The position numbers and the translations under genes are program-made. The notes under the pieces were generated by a model, which did no database searches, was not told where the DNA came from, and worked only from the letters and a program-made list of their open reading frames with translations. DNA of 28,172 nucleotides from UBA1205 sp045598105 (GTDB lineage Bacteria > Bacteroidota > Bacteroidia > Bacteroidales > WCHB1-69). Positions 1-7,766 of this stretch are shown here, one piece after another. Location of the stretch: positions 1 to 28,172 of the forward strand of contig JAZLLK010000100.1 in NCBI GenBank assembly GCA_045598105.1, written 5' to 3'. Positions within the stretch are counted from its first letter, which is position 1; every line of letters starts with the position of its first letter.

Positions 1-232
1 CGGAAACTACACCAAGCACTATTATAATGGTAACGAGCGCATAGCCAGCCGTATAGGTGAAAACAGTGTAGATATATGCCTAAACAATACAAATAGTGTA
101 CAATTCTATAACGCCATAGTAGAAGAGCACTTTAGGGCCAATGTACGGCAGCTCATAGCTGCAGATGCCCCCGCGGATATGCCTCCTGCCAATATGATTA
201 CAATCAGGTATATTTTTGCCGATAAAAAATAA
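1..232 (+). CDS. RHS/YD-repeat protein, C-terminal tail (5' truncated by window)
   Basis: The frame is open from base 2 to a TAA at 230-232, giving 76 residues. They begin GNYTKHYYNGNERIASRIG, which resembles the conserved segment just ahead of the RHS-associated core domain in large secreted RHS/YD-repeat proteins of Bacteroidota. In those proteins this segment is normally followed by a core domain of a hundred or more residues. Here only about 57 residues follow, ending IRYIFADKK, and I see no core motifs in them. The protein therefore seems to end early, either as a natural short variant or as a decayed copy. The family assignment rests on this one motif; the start and most of the protein lie outside the window. 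No clear terminator follows. Confidence 0.6.
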   Translation, partial: GNYTKHYYNGNERIASRIGENSVDICLNNTNSVQFYNAIVEEHFRANVRQLIAADAPADMPPANMITIRYIFADKK

Positions 233-442
233 TATCGTGAAACACGTATTAAAAAGATGCTTTTGCTTTTTTTGTTATTTTTTTTACAAGCCGGAATGGT
301 GATGGGTTAACGTTTGCATTTTAGTGGGCAGCAATATATTTATGAAGGCATTCCCCATTAAGGTGAAAAATTGTTTCGGTTTTTTTTGGGGGGGGGAGGT
401 GGTACAAAAAATGATGGTGTTATATAATTCAGAGAAAAATGG
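233..442. other. Gene-free gap with orphan signal-peptide-like mini-ORF and G9 tract
   Basis: About 210 bp between the RHS tail and the terC promoter. ATG at 257 opens a 17-codon frame ending at TAA 308-310. It reads MLLLFLLFFLQAGMVMG, like the start of a signal peptide. The same frame continues open after the stop for 16 codons (to TAA at about 359). This is what a gene remnant broken by a nonsense mutation would look like, but the stretch is too short to prove it. A run of eight T then nine G lies at 380-396. No other gene is visible. Confidence 0.3.
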
Positions 443-450
443 TATATTTG
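435..450 (+). promoter_or_regulatory. Promoter of the terC unit (A-tract-ATGG-TATATTTG)
   Basis: TATATTTG at 443-450 matches the Bacteroidota -7 consensus TAnnTTTG and is preceded directly by AAAAATGG. Transcription should start near 455, leaving a leader of about 24 nt before the ATG at 479. Confidence 0.75.
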
Positions 451-478
451 CATCTTAAAATATTAAGGTAAGAATATT

Positions 479-1537
479 ATGCACGAGGTATTAATATTGA
501 TAGTTTTTTTGGTGTTCATAGCTGTGGCTATGGCATTGGATTTAGGTGTGTTTAATAAGAATGCGCACACTGTAAGTGTTAAAGAATCAGTTATGTTTAC
601 GCTTATATGGATAGGTTTGGCATTGGTGTTTTTTGTGCTGTTACGATTCTTTGGTGATGTAATACACGGGGTAAACGATATGGCAAGTTTGCAAGCTGTA
701 AACGTGAAAAACGGACATAATATAGCTTTTAAGGATGGTGTGGATTTTGCCACCAATTTACAATTATACAGAAATCAGCTATCGTTAGAATTTATTACGG
801 GTTACCTTATAGAATACGCCATGTCAATAGACAATGTATTTGTAATGCTATTGATATTCACAGGGTTTGGTGTAGAAGAAAAGTACTATCATCGGGTGCT
901 TTTTTGGGGTATATTGGGTGCCATAGTTATGAGGTTTATATTCATATTTGCCTTATCGGAGTTAGTACATAAGTTTGCGTGGATAATGGCCGTATTTGGG
1001 GTAATATTGATATATGTGGCCATAAAAATGTTTATGAATCGTAATAAAGAGGAGCGGGTAGATGTGGAGAACCACAGGGTGGTGAAGTTTGTGAGCAGGC
1101 ATTTTGCGGTGTCGCCCCGTTTTCATGAGCAGCATTTTTTTATAAAGGAGAATGGCAGAAATTTAATAACGCCGTTGTTTTTGGTATTGTTGGTCATAGA
1201 GTTTTCGGATGTGATATTTGCCGTAGATTCGGTGCCGGCTATATTTTCGGTTACTAAGGACCAGTACATAGTATTTTTCTCCAATATATTTGCCATTATA
1301 GGTTTGCGTTCATTGTTTTTCCTGTTAAGCAGTATAGTTCATTTGTTCCATTATTTACGTCCGGGATTAAGTGTGCTTTTAGGTTTTATAGGCGTAAAAA
1401 TGGTGTTGGAAGTATTTCATATAGTACATATAAGTACTTTAGTATCCTTACTTGTAATATTGGGTATATTAGTGGGGTGTATATTGCTTTCGGTTATATT
1501 TCCTAAAAAGCCGCAGAACATGGTGATAAATGAGTAG
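479..1537 (+). CDS. TerC/Alx-family integral membrane protein
   Basis: A 352-residue protein made almost entirely of hydrophobic segments, about eight to nine membrane spans. It shows the TerC signatures: an acidic motif in a membrane span, EYAMSIDNVFVMLLIF (residues about 112-127), and the paired motif EFSDVIFAVDSVPAIF near residues 241-256, with conserved Asp residues inside the bilayer. TerC/Alx proteins in other bacteria are linked to tellurite resistance and to manganese export, including metallation of exported enzymes; the substrate here is inferred only. The 352 aa length fits the longer Alx-like branch. The start is the first ATG after the promoter. The leader is only about 24 nt, so the manganese riboswitch (yybP-ykoY) that controls alx in enterobacteria has no room here. 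The S46 peptidase follows 45 bp downstream with no terminator or evident promoter between, so they are probably co-transcribed. Confidence 0.9.
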   Translation: MHEVLILIVFLVFIAVAMALDLGVFNKNAHTVSVKESVMFTLIWIGLALVFFVLLRFFGDVIHGVNDMASLQAVNVKNGHNIAFKDGVDFATNLQLYRNQLSLEFITGYLIEYAMSIDNVFVMLLIFTGFGVEEKYYHRVLFWGILGAIVMRFIFIFALSELVHKFAWIMAVFGVILIYVAIKMFMNRNKEERVDVENHRVVKFVSRHFAVSPRFHEQHFFIKENGRNLITPLFLVLLVIEFSDVIFAVDSVPAIFSVTKDQYIVFFSNIFAIIGLRSLFFLLSSIVHLFHYLRPGLSVLLGFIGVKMVLEVFHIVHISTLVSLLVILGILVGCILLSVIFPKKPQNMVINE

Positions 1538-1582
1538 AAAATTAAATAAATATTTAAAATAATAAATAAATAACAACAAAAG

Positions 1583-3745
1583 ATGAAAAAATTAGTTTTA
1601 TTATTAAGCGGATTTTTCCTTTTGAATACAATGGCGATACAGGCCGATGAAGGCATGTGGATATTGTCATTGTTAGGGAAAAATTATGAGCAGATGAAAC
1701 AGCAGGGCTTAAAGCTTACCGCTGAGGACATCTACAATGTAAATCAGGGCTGTTTGAAAGATGCCATAGTAGGATTAGGTGAAGACGGCAATCCTTTTTG
1801 GCATTTTTGCACAGGAGAAATCATTTCCGATCAGGGTTTGATGACTACCAATCATCACTGCGGATATGGTAAACTGCAGGAGCATTCTACTGTAGAGCAT
1901 GACTATTTAAGAGATGGTTTTTGGGCATATAGTAAGGATCAGGAGTTGCCTAATCCGGGTCTTACCGTGTCTATATTGGTACGTGTGGAAGATGTAACCG
2001 CACAGGTAACCGATGGCGTAAACAATGATATGACCGAAGCCGAAAGAAATGCCGCAATAGACAAAAAAGGCAAGGAATTGGCTAAAAAAGCTACAGAAGG
2101 TACTGATTACAATGCTTATGTAGCCAGCATGTTCAATAACAATCAATATTTCCTTTTTGTATATATCATATACAAAGACGTTCGTTTGGTAGGAGCACCC
2201 CCATCATCTATGGGTAAATTTGGCGGTGATACCGATAACTGGATGTGGCCTCGTCACACTTGTGACTTTTCCATGTTCCGTATATATACCGGTCCTGACG
2301 GCAAGCCTGCAAGTTATGCTAAGGAGAACATACCTTTAAAGCCCAAACATCATTTGCCGGTAAGCATAAAAGGTGTGGAAGACGGAGACTATGCCATGAT
2401 TATGGGTTTCCCCGGCACTACCGACCGATTCCTTACTTCATACGGACTGGATGAAACCATGAATATTACCAATAAATTACGTTACGAAATACGTACCGTA
2501 AAAATCAACGTATTGCGTGAGGAAATGGCAGCCAGCCAAAAGACCAGAATACAATATGCCTCTAAATATGCCAGCTGTTCCAACTATTGGAAATACAGCA
2601 ATGAGCAAAATAAGGCCTTAAAGAACCTGAACACCATGGGTGTGAAGAAGAATATAGAAAACAACTATATGCAATGGGCCAATAAGCAGAGTAATGCTCA
2701 ATATGCCGAGGCATTGAAGTACATACAGGAAGGCTATGAAGGAAGAAAGCCTTATATAGCAGCCCGTACTTATATATTGGAAGGTATAATAAGCGGACCT
2801 GAGTTGTTATGGCAGGCTGTACAAAATATGGCTTATGTTCAGGCACTGCAGTCGGCTGATGAAGGCAGAATAAATGCCGCCGTAACGGCCATGAAAGAAG
2901 CCGCTGATGCTTTTTATAAGGATTATAATCCTGTTACCGAGCAAAAGGTAATGGCTGCCTTGTTACGCTATACCTATGATAACATGGACAAAGCTTATTA
3001 TCCTGACTTCTTTGTTACCATAGAAAAGAAGTACAAAGGTAATGTAGAAAAATTCGTCAGCGACGTATTTGCAAAATCCATATTTGCCACAGCCGAAAAA
3101 TTAAATGCATTTTTGGCTAAGCCCAATGCAAAAGTATTGGAAAACGATATAGCTTTAACAGCAGGCTTGAGTGCCTATAAAAAATATGTGGAAGTAAGCA
3201 AGGCCATGAATGCCGCTTCTCCTGACTTGAACAAGGGCAAACGTTTGTTTGTAAACGGATTGTTGCAAATAAACGGTAATAAGGCCATAGCTCCCGATGC
3301 CAACTCTACTATACGTTTAACCTATGGTAATGTAGGTTCATACGAACCCAGAGATGGTGTAAGCTACAGCTACTATACCACATTGAAGGGTGTAATGCAA
3401 AAAGAGGATCCCAACAATGCCGAATTTGTAGTACCTCAACGCTTGAAAGACCTGTATGCTGCCAAGGATTACGGTCAATATGCCAATAAAGACGGTGAAT
3501 TGGTTACCTGCTTTATTACCAATAATGATATTACCGGCGGTAACTCGGGTTCACCTGTAATAAATGCTAACGGTGAATTAATAGGTTTGGCTTTTGACGG
3601 TAACAGTGAAGCCATGTCAGGTGATATAGATTTTGAAGAGAACTTACAACGTTGTATCAATTTGGACGTTCGTTATATGCTGTTTGTAATAGACAAATAT
3701 GCCGGTGCTACCAATCTGATACAGGAAATGGACATAAGAAAATAA
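1583..3745 (+). CDS. S46-family dipeptidyl peptidase, DPP7-like
   Basis: A 720-residue exported serine exopeptidase that removes dipeptides from the N-termini of peptides, expected in the periplasm. Residues 1-21 form a signal peptide (MKKLVLLLSG..., cleavage near Ala21). The chymotrypsin-like catalytic triad of family S46 can be read directly: His92 in TTNHHCGYG, Asp228 in WPRHTCDFS and Ser655 in GGNSGSP. Residue 673 in LAFDGNSEAMSGD is Gly. In characterised S46 enzymes Gly here goes with DPP7-type preference for hydrophobic P1 residues, and Arg goes with DPP11-type preference for Asp/Glu. Length and the C-terminal FVIDKYAGATNLI are typical of the family. Codon use is somewhat richer in ATC/ATT and AAC than its neighbours, as expected for a well-expressed gene. 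It probably supplies dipeptides as a carbon and nitrogen source. A strong terminator follows the stop. Confidence 0.95.
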   Translation: MKKLVLLLSGFFLLNTMAIQADEGMWILSLLGKNYEQMKQQGLKLTAEDIYNVNQGCLKDAIVGLGEDGNPFWHFCTGEIISDQGLMTTNHHCGYGKLQEHSTVEHDYLRDGFWAYSKDQELPNPGLTVSILVRVEDVTAQVTDGVNNDMTEAERNAAIDKKGKELAKKATEGTDYNAYVASMFNNNQYFLFVYIIYKDVRLVGAPPSSMGKFGGDTDNWMWPRHTCDFSMFRIYTGPDGKPASYAKENIPLKPKHHLPVSIKGVEDGDYAMIMGFPGTTDRFLTSYGLDETMNITNKLRYEIRTVKINVLREEMAASQKTRIQYASKYASCSNYWKYSNEQNKALKNLNTMGVKKNIENNYMQWANKQSNAQYAEALKYIQEGYEGRKPYIAARTYILEGIISGPELLWQAVQNMAYVQALQSADEGRINAAVTAMKEAADAFYKDYNPVTEQKVMAALLRYTYDNMDKAYYPDFFVTIEKKYKGNVEKFVSDVFAKSIFATAEKLNAFLAKPNAKVLENDIALTAGLSAYKKYVEVSKAMNAASPDLNKGKRLFVNGLLQINGNKAIAPDANSTIRLTYGNVGSYEPRDGVSYSYYTTLKGVMQKEDPNNAEFVVPQRLKDLYAAKDYGQYANKDGELVTCFITNNDITGGNSGSPVINANGELIGLAFDGNSEAMSGDIDFEENLQRCINLDVRYMLFVIDKYAGATNLIQEMDIRK

Positions 3746-3770
3746 CCGTTTAAGGGCAATATGTAAGTAA

Positions 3771-3812
3771 AAAGAGTTGCTTTCGTGACAACGTGAGCAA
3801 CTCTTTTTTTTT
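3771..3812 (+). terminator. Rho-independent terminator after the S46 peptidase
   Basis: Perfect 11-bp stem AAAGAGTTGCT (3771-3781) with AGCAACTCTTT (3796-3806), 14-nt loop, followed by a T-run to 3812. It separates the terC/S46 unit from rsmG. Confidence 0.9.
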
Positions 3813-3865
3813 GTGTGCAGGGCAAAAAAAAGAAAGAAAAATGGCCGGGGTAGTGCTATTTTTAT

Positions 3866-3873
3866 TATCTTTG
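3866..3873 (+). promoter_or_regulatory. -7 box of the rsmG promoter
   Basis: TATCTTTG followed by CA matches TAnnTTTG. Unlike most promoters in this window it is preceded by a T-run rather than an A-tract with ATG. The predicted transcript start near 3878 excludes the out-of-frame ATG at 3877 and fits the rsmG start at 3899. Confidence 0.65.
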
Positions 3874-3898
3874 CACATGAATAAACATATAGCGGAGT

Positions 3899-4546
3899 AT
3901 GCAGGTAATAGAAAAATATTTTCCTCAGTTGCAGCCGTGGCAGGCAGAAAAATATGCTGCCATGCAGGAGTTGTATAACTATTGGAATGCTCAAATAAAC
4001 GTAATATCACGTAAGGATACGGATAACTTGTATACCAATCATGTATTACATTCGTTGAGTATAGCCAAGCTGATACAGTTTAAGAATCAAACTACCATAT
4101 TGGATGTGGGCACCGGTGGCGGTTTTCCCGGCATACCTTTGGCTATTATGTTCCCGTATGTGCAGTTTCATCTGGTGGATTCGGTAGGTAAAAAAATCAA
4201 GGTGGCGCAGGCCGTAGCCGATGCTTTGGGGCTGAATAATGTGGAATGTACGCAAATAAGGGCCGAGCAGCTGGACTGTGAGTATGATTTTATAGTAAGC
4301 AGGGCTGTAACGGCTTTGCCTGATTTTTTCAAATGGGTGCAACGCAGAGTGGCAAAGGATTCGTTCAATAGCCTTGCCAATGGCATATTGTATCTTAAGG
4401 GTGGTGATATAGCGCAGGAATTGCAGCAGGTGCCGCGTAAAACGTATAAATATGAAATAAGCCAATGGTTTAGTGAGCCGTATTTTGCCGAAAAGTACAT
4501 TATACACATACCCATGGGTGCTAAGCCGAAGGAAAGTAAATTTTAA
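3899..4546 (+). CDS. rsmG: 16S rRNA (guanine-N7)-methyltransferase RsmG (GidB)
   Basis: A 215-residue S-adenosylmethionine-dependent methyltransferase that modifies G527 (E. coli numbering) in the 530 loop of 16S rRNA. Family marks are NVISRKD (34-40), the HVLHSL block (48-53), the SAM-binding glycine loop DVGTGGGFPGIP (69-80) and a downstream VSRAVTALPDFF. Length is typical. In many bacteria loss of rsmG gives low-level streptomycin resistance. The ATG at 3899 lies about 20 nt after the predicted transcript start. A DUF2007 gene follows after 12 bp in the same direction and is probably co-transcribed. Confidence 0.97.
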   Translation: MQVIEKYFPQLQPWQAEKYAAMQELYNYWNAQINVISRKDTDNLYTNHVLHSLSIAKLIQFKNQTTILDVGTGGGFPGIPLAIMFPYVQFHLVDSVGKKIKVAQAVADALGLNNVECTQIRAEQLDCEYDFIVSRAVTALPDFFKWVQRRVAKDSFNSLANGILYLKGGDIAQELQQVPRKTYKYEISQWFSEPYFAEKYIIHIPMGAKPKESKF

Positions 4547-4558
4547 TACGTGTGACTT

Positions 4559-4774
4559 ATGAAAACAGTGAGACTGACGCAGTGTGAAACCTTGCAACAG
4601 GCACATTATGTGTATGACATGTTACAGCATGCGGGCATAAATTGCATGATTACCAATGAGGTAAATTCCACATTAATGCTCGGCATAGGTTTTGTATACC
4701 CTGAAATATGGGTATATGATGATGACTATGAGCAGGCGTATGTTCTATATAGGGACATTGTAAGTCCAAAATAA
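4559..4774 (+). CDS. DUF2007-family small protein
   Basis: A 71-residue cytosolic protein with the pattern of DUF2007, sometimes labelled putative signal-transducing protein: a beta strand with a transfer-of-information-like start (MKTVRLTQCETLQQAHYVYDM), a helix, then GINCMITNE and an acidic C-terminal helix (YDDDYEQAYVLYRDI). The fold expected for this family is a small ferredoxin-like domain. The function is unknown. It lies 12 bp after rsmG and has no promoter of its own that I can see, so it should be made from the rsmG transcript. Confidence 0.8.
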   Translation: MKTVRLTQCETLQQAHYVYDMLQHAGINCMITNEVNSTLMLGIGFVYPEIWVYDDDYEQAYVLYRDIVSPK

Positions 4775-4829
4775 TAAGGTATTTATAAATGGAATAAAAA
4801 AACGATACTTTTTGTATATAATATCATTT

Positions 4830-4853
4830 TATTATACACTATAGTATATAATA
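4830..4853. repeat. AT-rich imperfect palindrome at a convergent junction
   Basis: Arms TATTATACACTA and TAGTATATAATA pair with one mismatch, in the 118-bp gap where the rsmG-DUF2007 unit meets the lipid-kinase unit head-on. It may act as a weak two-way terminator, but it lacks GC pairs and a clean T-run. Confidence 0.35.
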
Positions 4854-4892
4854 TGTTTTATTACATGCTTTTGTATTTGTTATAAACAGGTA

Positions 4893-5849
4893 TTATAATC
4901 CGGTAAGTATGTTAATGGCTTGAGGCAGCATGCGTACGTCGTATTCATGGCAAAGCGGAATTACTTCGCCTTCTATTTCGCCTGCCAAGGGAACAGGTGA
5001 AGACAGGTGCAGGTGGGAGGTGTTTATGTATTGTACTTCAGGGAAATGTTCAATATTACCGCTATATAGTTTTTTAATGTTACGTATAATTTTAAGCGGA
5101 GATATTTTGTTTAGTGTCATTACGTTAAATATTCCGTCGGTAGGGTCGGCCATAGGAACCTGAAGCATGCCGTTGCCGTTATAGCGGCATATACCTACGG
5201 CAATGGAATAAATATTGCGTTCTATATCCATGTTGTCGGCCTGAATGTGTACAGGCTGAGCCTTGTGAGTAAAGAGCATTTTGAGCACATTATGTATATA
5301 CACATACGAGGTATGTCTATTGTTGGAGGCTATTTTATGTACCACGCGGGCATCAAATCCAAAGCCGGCAATATTGATAAAATGGCGTGATTGTAAGATA
5401 TTACCATTTTGAATACAGTCTATTATGCCTATATCGTGGCGTAGAAACTGTCCGCGGAGGAATATATTCATAGTATCCACATAGGAGCGGGGGTAGTTAT
5501 GTGTGCGGCACCAGTCATTGCCGGTACCCAGCGGGATAATACCCAAGTATATTTCGCGGGTATTTACGCCTGAAAGGAAAAATCCGTTGATAACACTATT
5601 AATGGTGCCGTCACCGCCTATGGCTATAAAATGGCGGTGTCCTTCTTTGCAGAGTTCTCTTATAAGAATATCAGAGGTGGTAATGTCATTAGACAGGTAA
5701 AAGCGATAGTCAAGTTTAAGTTTATTTAAAATATCGGCTATAGTGTTCCAATGTTTGTAGCCTATGCTTGACATGGCTGTAGGGTTAGCTATAATTTGCC
5801 AGGTATGGCTGAATACGGCTATATTTTCTTTAGATACGTCTATGCTCAT
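4893..5849 (-). CDS. Diacylglycerol-kinase-family lipid kinase (YegS/BmrU-like)
   Basis: A 318-residue predicted lipid kinase with the DAGK catalytic fold. The nucleotide-binding motif GGDGTINSVINGF and the following PLGTGNDWCRT block are both present, as are later family elements (NIAGFGFDARVV and DPTDGIFNV). Such enzymes phosphorylate diacylglycerol, sphingoid bases or related lipids at the inner membrane; the substrate cannot be read from the sequence. Upstream in-frame ATGs at 5909, 5906 and 5900 lie inside hemW and would add up to 20 residues ahead of the first strand. I prefer the ATG at 5849 (MSIDVSKENI), 31 bp after the hemW stop, because the first beta strand with the conserved NP (IIANPTA) then falls near residue 18, close to family habit. 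It is last in the five-gene unit that begins at 10364. Confidence 0.85.
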   Translation of the reverse strand: MSIDVSKENIAVFSHTWQIIANPTAMSSIGYKHWNTIADILNKLKLDYRFYLSNDITTSDILIRELCKEGHRHFIAIGGDGTINSVINGFFLSGVNTREIYLGIIPLGTGNDWCRTHNYPRSYVDTMNIFLRGQFLRHDIGIIDCIQNGNILQSRHFINIAGFGFDARVVHKIASNNRHTSYVYIHNVLKMLFTHKAQPVHIQADNMDIERNIYSIAVGICRYNGNGMLQVPMADPTDGIFNVMTLNKISPLKIIRNIKKLYSGNIEHFPEVQYINTSHLHLSSPVPLAGEIEGEVIPLCHEYDVRMLPQAINILTGL

Positions 5850-5880
5850 GATATTTTGTGTAGTATATTTATTATTACTA

Positions 5881-7050
5881 TTATATATTAATGTTTTCAT
5901 CTTCATCAAAAAAAAGTTCCGATGCTATGGCATCGGCAAAAAGGGCACCATGGCGTGAAAGATAGAGAACGGAAGATTCCAATATATATTGTTCAGCCGG
6001 CAATAAAGATATCTTTTTTAGCAGTTTTTGAGCGTATAAGGGTGAAAAATGTGTGGAAATATAATCCATACTGCATCCCCACATGGTGCGAAGTGAGGTC
6101 ATAATATACTCATTTACACGGGTAGTAAGCGACAGGTCTTCCTTTTCGTATAGGGTGTTTTCATAGTGGGGAAGCGCGAAAGGAGAGTCAATGCTATTCA
6201 TAAGTTGTATATAGAGTGGTATATTGCCTACATTCCATTGGCGTGATGTACCATTGAAGGAGTGGGCGCCACAGCCTATGCCAAGGTAGGGTTGATTTTG
6301 CCAATAGGCGGTATTATGTACCGAATATCGGCCCGGTATGCAAAAATTGGAAGTTTCGTAATGTTCAAGTCCTTGTTTTTGGGCATATTGGGTAAGGAGG
6401 TGGTATTGTTGTAATACTTCATCATCGGAAGGCAAGGTGTACTCATGTTGAGTTATTTGCTTATATAGCATGGAGTGAGGTTCCAGGGTGAGGGCATAGC
6501 ATGACAGGTGAGGTATGCCGCTGGCCTGTTCCAAATTATATTGCCATTGGTCCATGGTGAGTATGGGATAGCCGTACATAAGGTCAATAGAAAGCTGATT
6601 ATAACCATGCTGCAGGGCTACATTAATGCTATTTGCCGCCTGTGAGGCGGTGTGAATGCGGCCAAGGGTGCGTAAGTTGTCATCACAAAATGACTGTATG
6701 CCTATACTCAGCCTGTTGATAGGGGTAGAGGTGAGGCTGCTTATATATGCGGGGGTAAGGTTATTGGGGTTAGCTTCCATGGTAATTTCAGTGCTGCTGT
6801 CTATGTGAAAATATTGGCATATAGTGTGAAATATAGCATTGATATGGTTTGCGGAAAGCAAAGAGGGGGTACCTCCGCCAAAATATATGCTACTCAGACG
6901 GGTAGAGGTAAGGTACTGATGGCGTAGTGTAATTTCCCGTTGGAGGGCATGTACGTAGTCCTGTATATGAGCAAGCAGTGTGGATGAAAAAAAGTTGCAG
7001 TATTTACATCTCTGTACGCAAAACGGAATGTGCAGGTATATGGAGGCCAT
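5881..7050 (-). CDS. hemW: Radical SAM protein HemW (HemN-like, heme chaperone)
   Basis: A 389-residue radical SAM protein. The 4Fe-4S cluster motif CxxxCxxC is at Cys11, Cys15 and Cys18 (CVQRCKYC), followed by FGGGTPSLL and a second glycine-rich SAM-binding stretch (RLSIGIQSF). The N-terminus begins directly at the cluster motif. True HemN coproporphyrinogen III dehydrogenases have a longer N-terminal extension and an extra cysteine, so this is the HemW type, thought to bind heme and pass it to acceptor proteins rather than to oxidise coproporphyrinogen. Its start overlaps the rsmI stop by one base, indicating translational coupling. The lipid kinase follows. Confidence 0.92.
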   Translation of the reverse strand: MASIYLHIPFCVQRCKYCNFFSSTLLAHIQDYVHALQREITLRHQYLTSTRLSSIYFGGGTPSLLSANHINAIFHTICQYFHIDSSTEITMEANPNNLTPAYISSLTSTPINRLSIGIQSFCDDNLRTLGRIHTASQAANSINVALQHGYNQLSIDLMYGYPILTMDQWQYNLEQASGIPHLSCYALTLEPHSMLYKQITQHEYTLPSDDEVLQQYHLLTQYAQKQGLEHYETSNFCIPGRYSVHNTAYWQNQPYLGIGCGAHSFNGTSRQWNVGNIPLYIQLMNSIDSPFALPHYENTLYEKEDLSLTTRVNEYIMTSLRTMWGCSMDYISTHFSPLYAQKLLKKISLLPAEQYILESSVLYLSRHGALFADAIASELFFDEDENINI

Positions 7051-7760
7051 TATTCTTCTTCGTCGTCTTGTTTGTCGGATAGTTTATCATACTGATTTTT
7101 GCCTTGTATCACTATTACTATTTCGCCTTTTACTTCTTTGGCATTAAAGTGTGTGATGGCATCGGTTAAGGTACCTCTATAGGTTTCTTCATATATTTTG
7201 GTGAGTTCGCGGCACACGCATACCTGTCGGAGGGGTATGGTGGTGGCAAACTGTTCCAATGTTTTTACCAGGCGAAACGGAGATTCATATATTATGAAGG
7301 TTTCTTCCAGTTGGCACAGGCGTTCTATGGTTGTTTTGCGGCCTTTTTTGTGTGGCAAAAAGCCGTAGAAGTAAAAACGGTCGCATGGCATGCCCGAATT
7401 GACCAATGCCGGTACAAAGGCGGTGGCGCCGGGGAGGGTTTCTACCTGTATATTGTTTTCTATGCATGCCCGTACCAGCAGAAATCCGGGGTCGGATATG
7501 CCGGGGGTGCCGGCGTCGGTAACCAGGGCTACCTGCTCATAACGCTGTATTTGTTGTATGAAGGAGTGGAGGTGTTGGTGTTCGTTGTATTGGTGGTAGG
7601 CTATTATGGGTTTGTTTATATCAAAGTGAAGCAGCAGCTTTTTGCTGTTTCGGGTATCTTCGGCCAGCACTATATCGGCTTCCTGCAGCACTTTTAGTGC
7701 CCGCAGGGTAATATCTTCCATATTGCCTATAGGGGTGGGTACCAGTATGAGTTTAGCCAT
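7050..7760 (-). CDS. rsmI: 16S rRNA (cytidine-2'-O)-methyltransferase RsmI
   Basis: A 236-residue tetrapyrrole-methylase-fold enzyme that 2'-O-methylates C1402 of 16S rRNA (E. coli numbering). It opens with LILVPTPIGNMEDITLRAL, the family signature, followed by EDTRNSKKLL and VTDAGTPGISDPG, which together shape the SAM site, and LPGATAFVPALVNSG. Length is a little short of the E. coli protein because the C-terminal extension is reduced. It starts 6 bp after the M28 peptidase stop and overlaps hemW by one base. Confidence 0.97.
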   Translation of the reverse strand: MAKLILVPTPIGNMEDITLRALKVLQEADIVLAEDTRNSKKLLLHFDINKPIIAYHQYNEHQHLHSFIQQIQRYEQVALVTDAGTPGISDPGFLLVRACIENNIQVETLPGATAFVPALVNSGMPCDRFYFYGFLPHKKGRKTTIERLCQLEETFIIYESPFRLVKTLEQFATTIPLRQVCVCRELTKIYEETYRGTLTDAITHFNAKEVKGEIVIVIQGKNQYDKLSDKQDDEEE

Positions 7761-7766
7761 GGCAAA

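Noticed and set aside
443..478. Manganese riboswitch (yybP-ykoY type) ahead of the TerC gene
   Set aside because: The predicted leader is only about 24 nt, too short for the aptamer.
3793..3978. Plus-strand frame starting in the terminator before rsmG
   Set aside because: It begins inside the terminator hairpin and runs out of frame into rsmG.
4046..4606. 186-codon open frame on the minus strand opposite rsmG
   Set aside because: It lies wholly inside a certain gene, has no recognisable motif and no promoter; it is a by-product of rsmG codon usage.
7311..7697. 128-codon plus-strand frame inside rsmI
   Set aside because: Antisense shadow of a well-supported gene; composition rich in Tyr, Val and Gly from reading the opposite strand.
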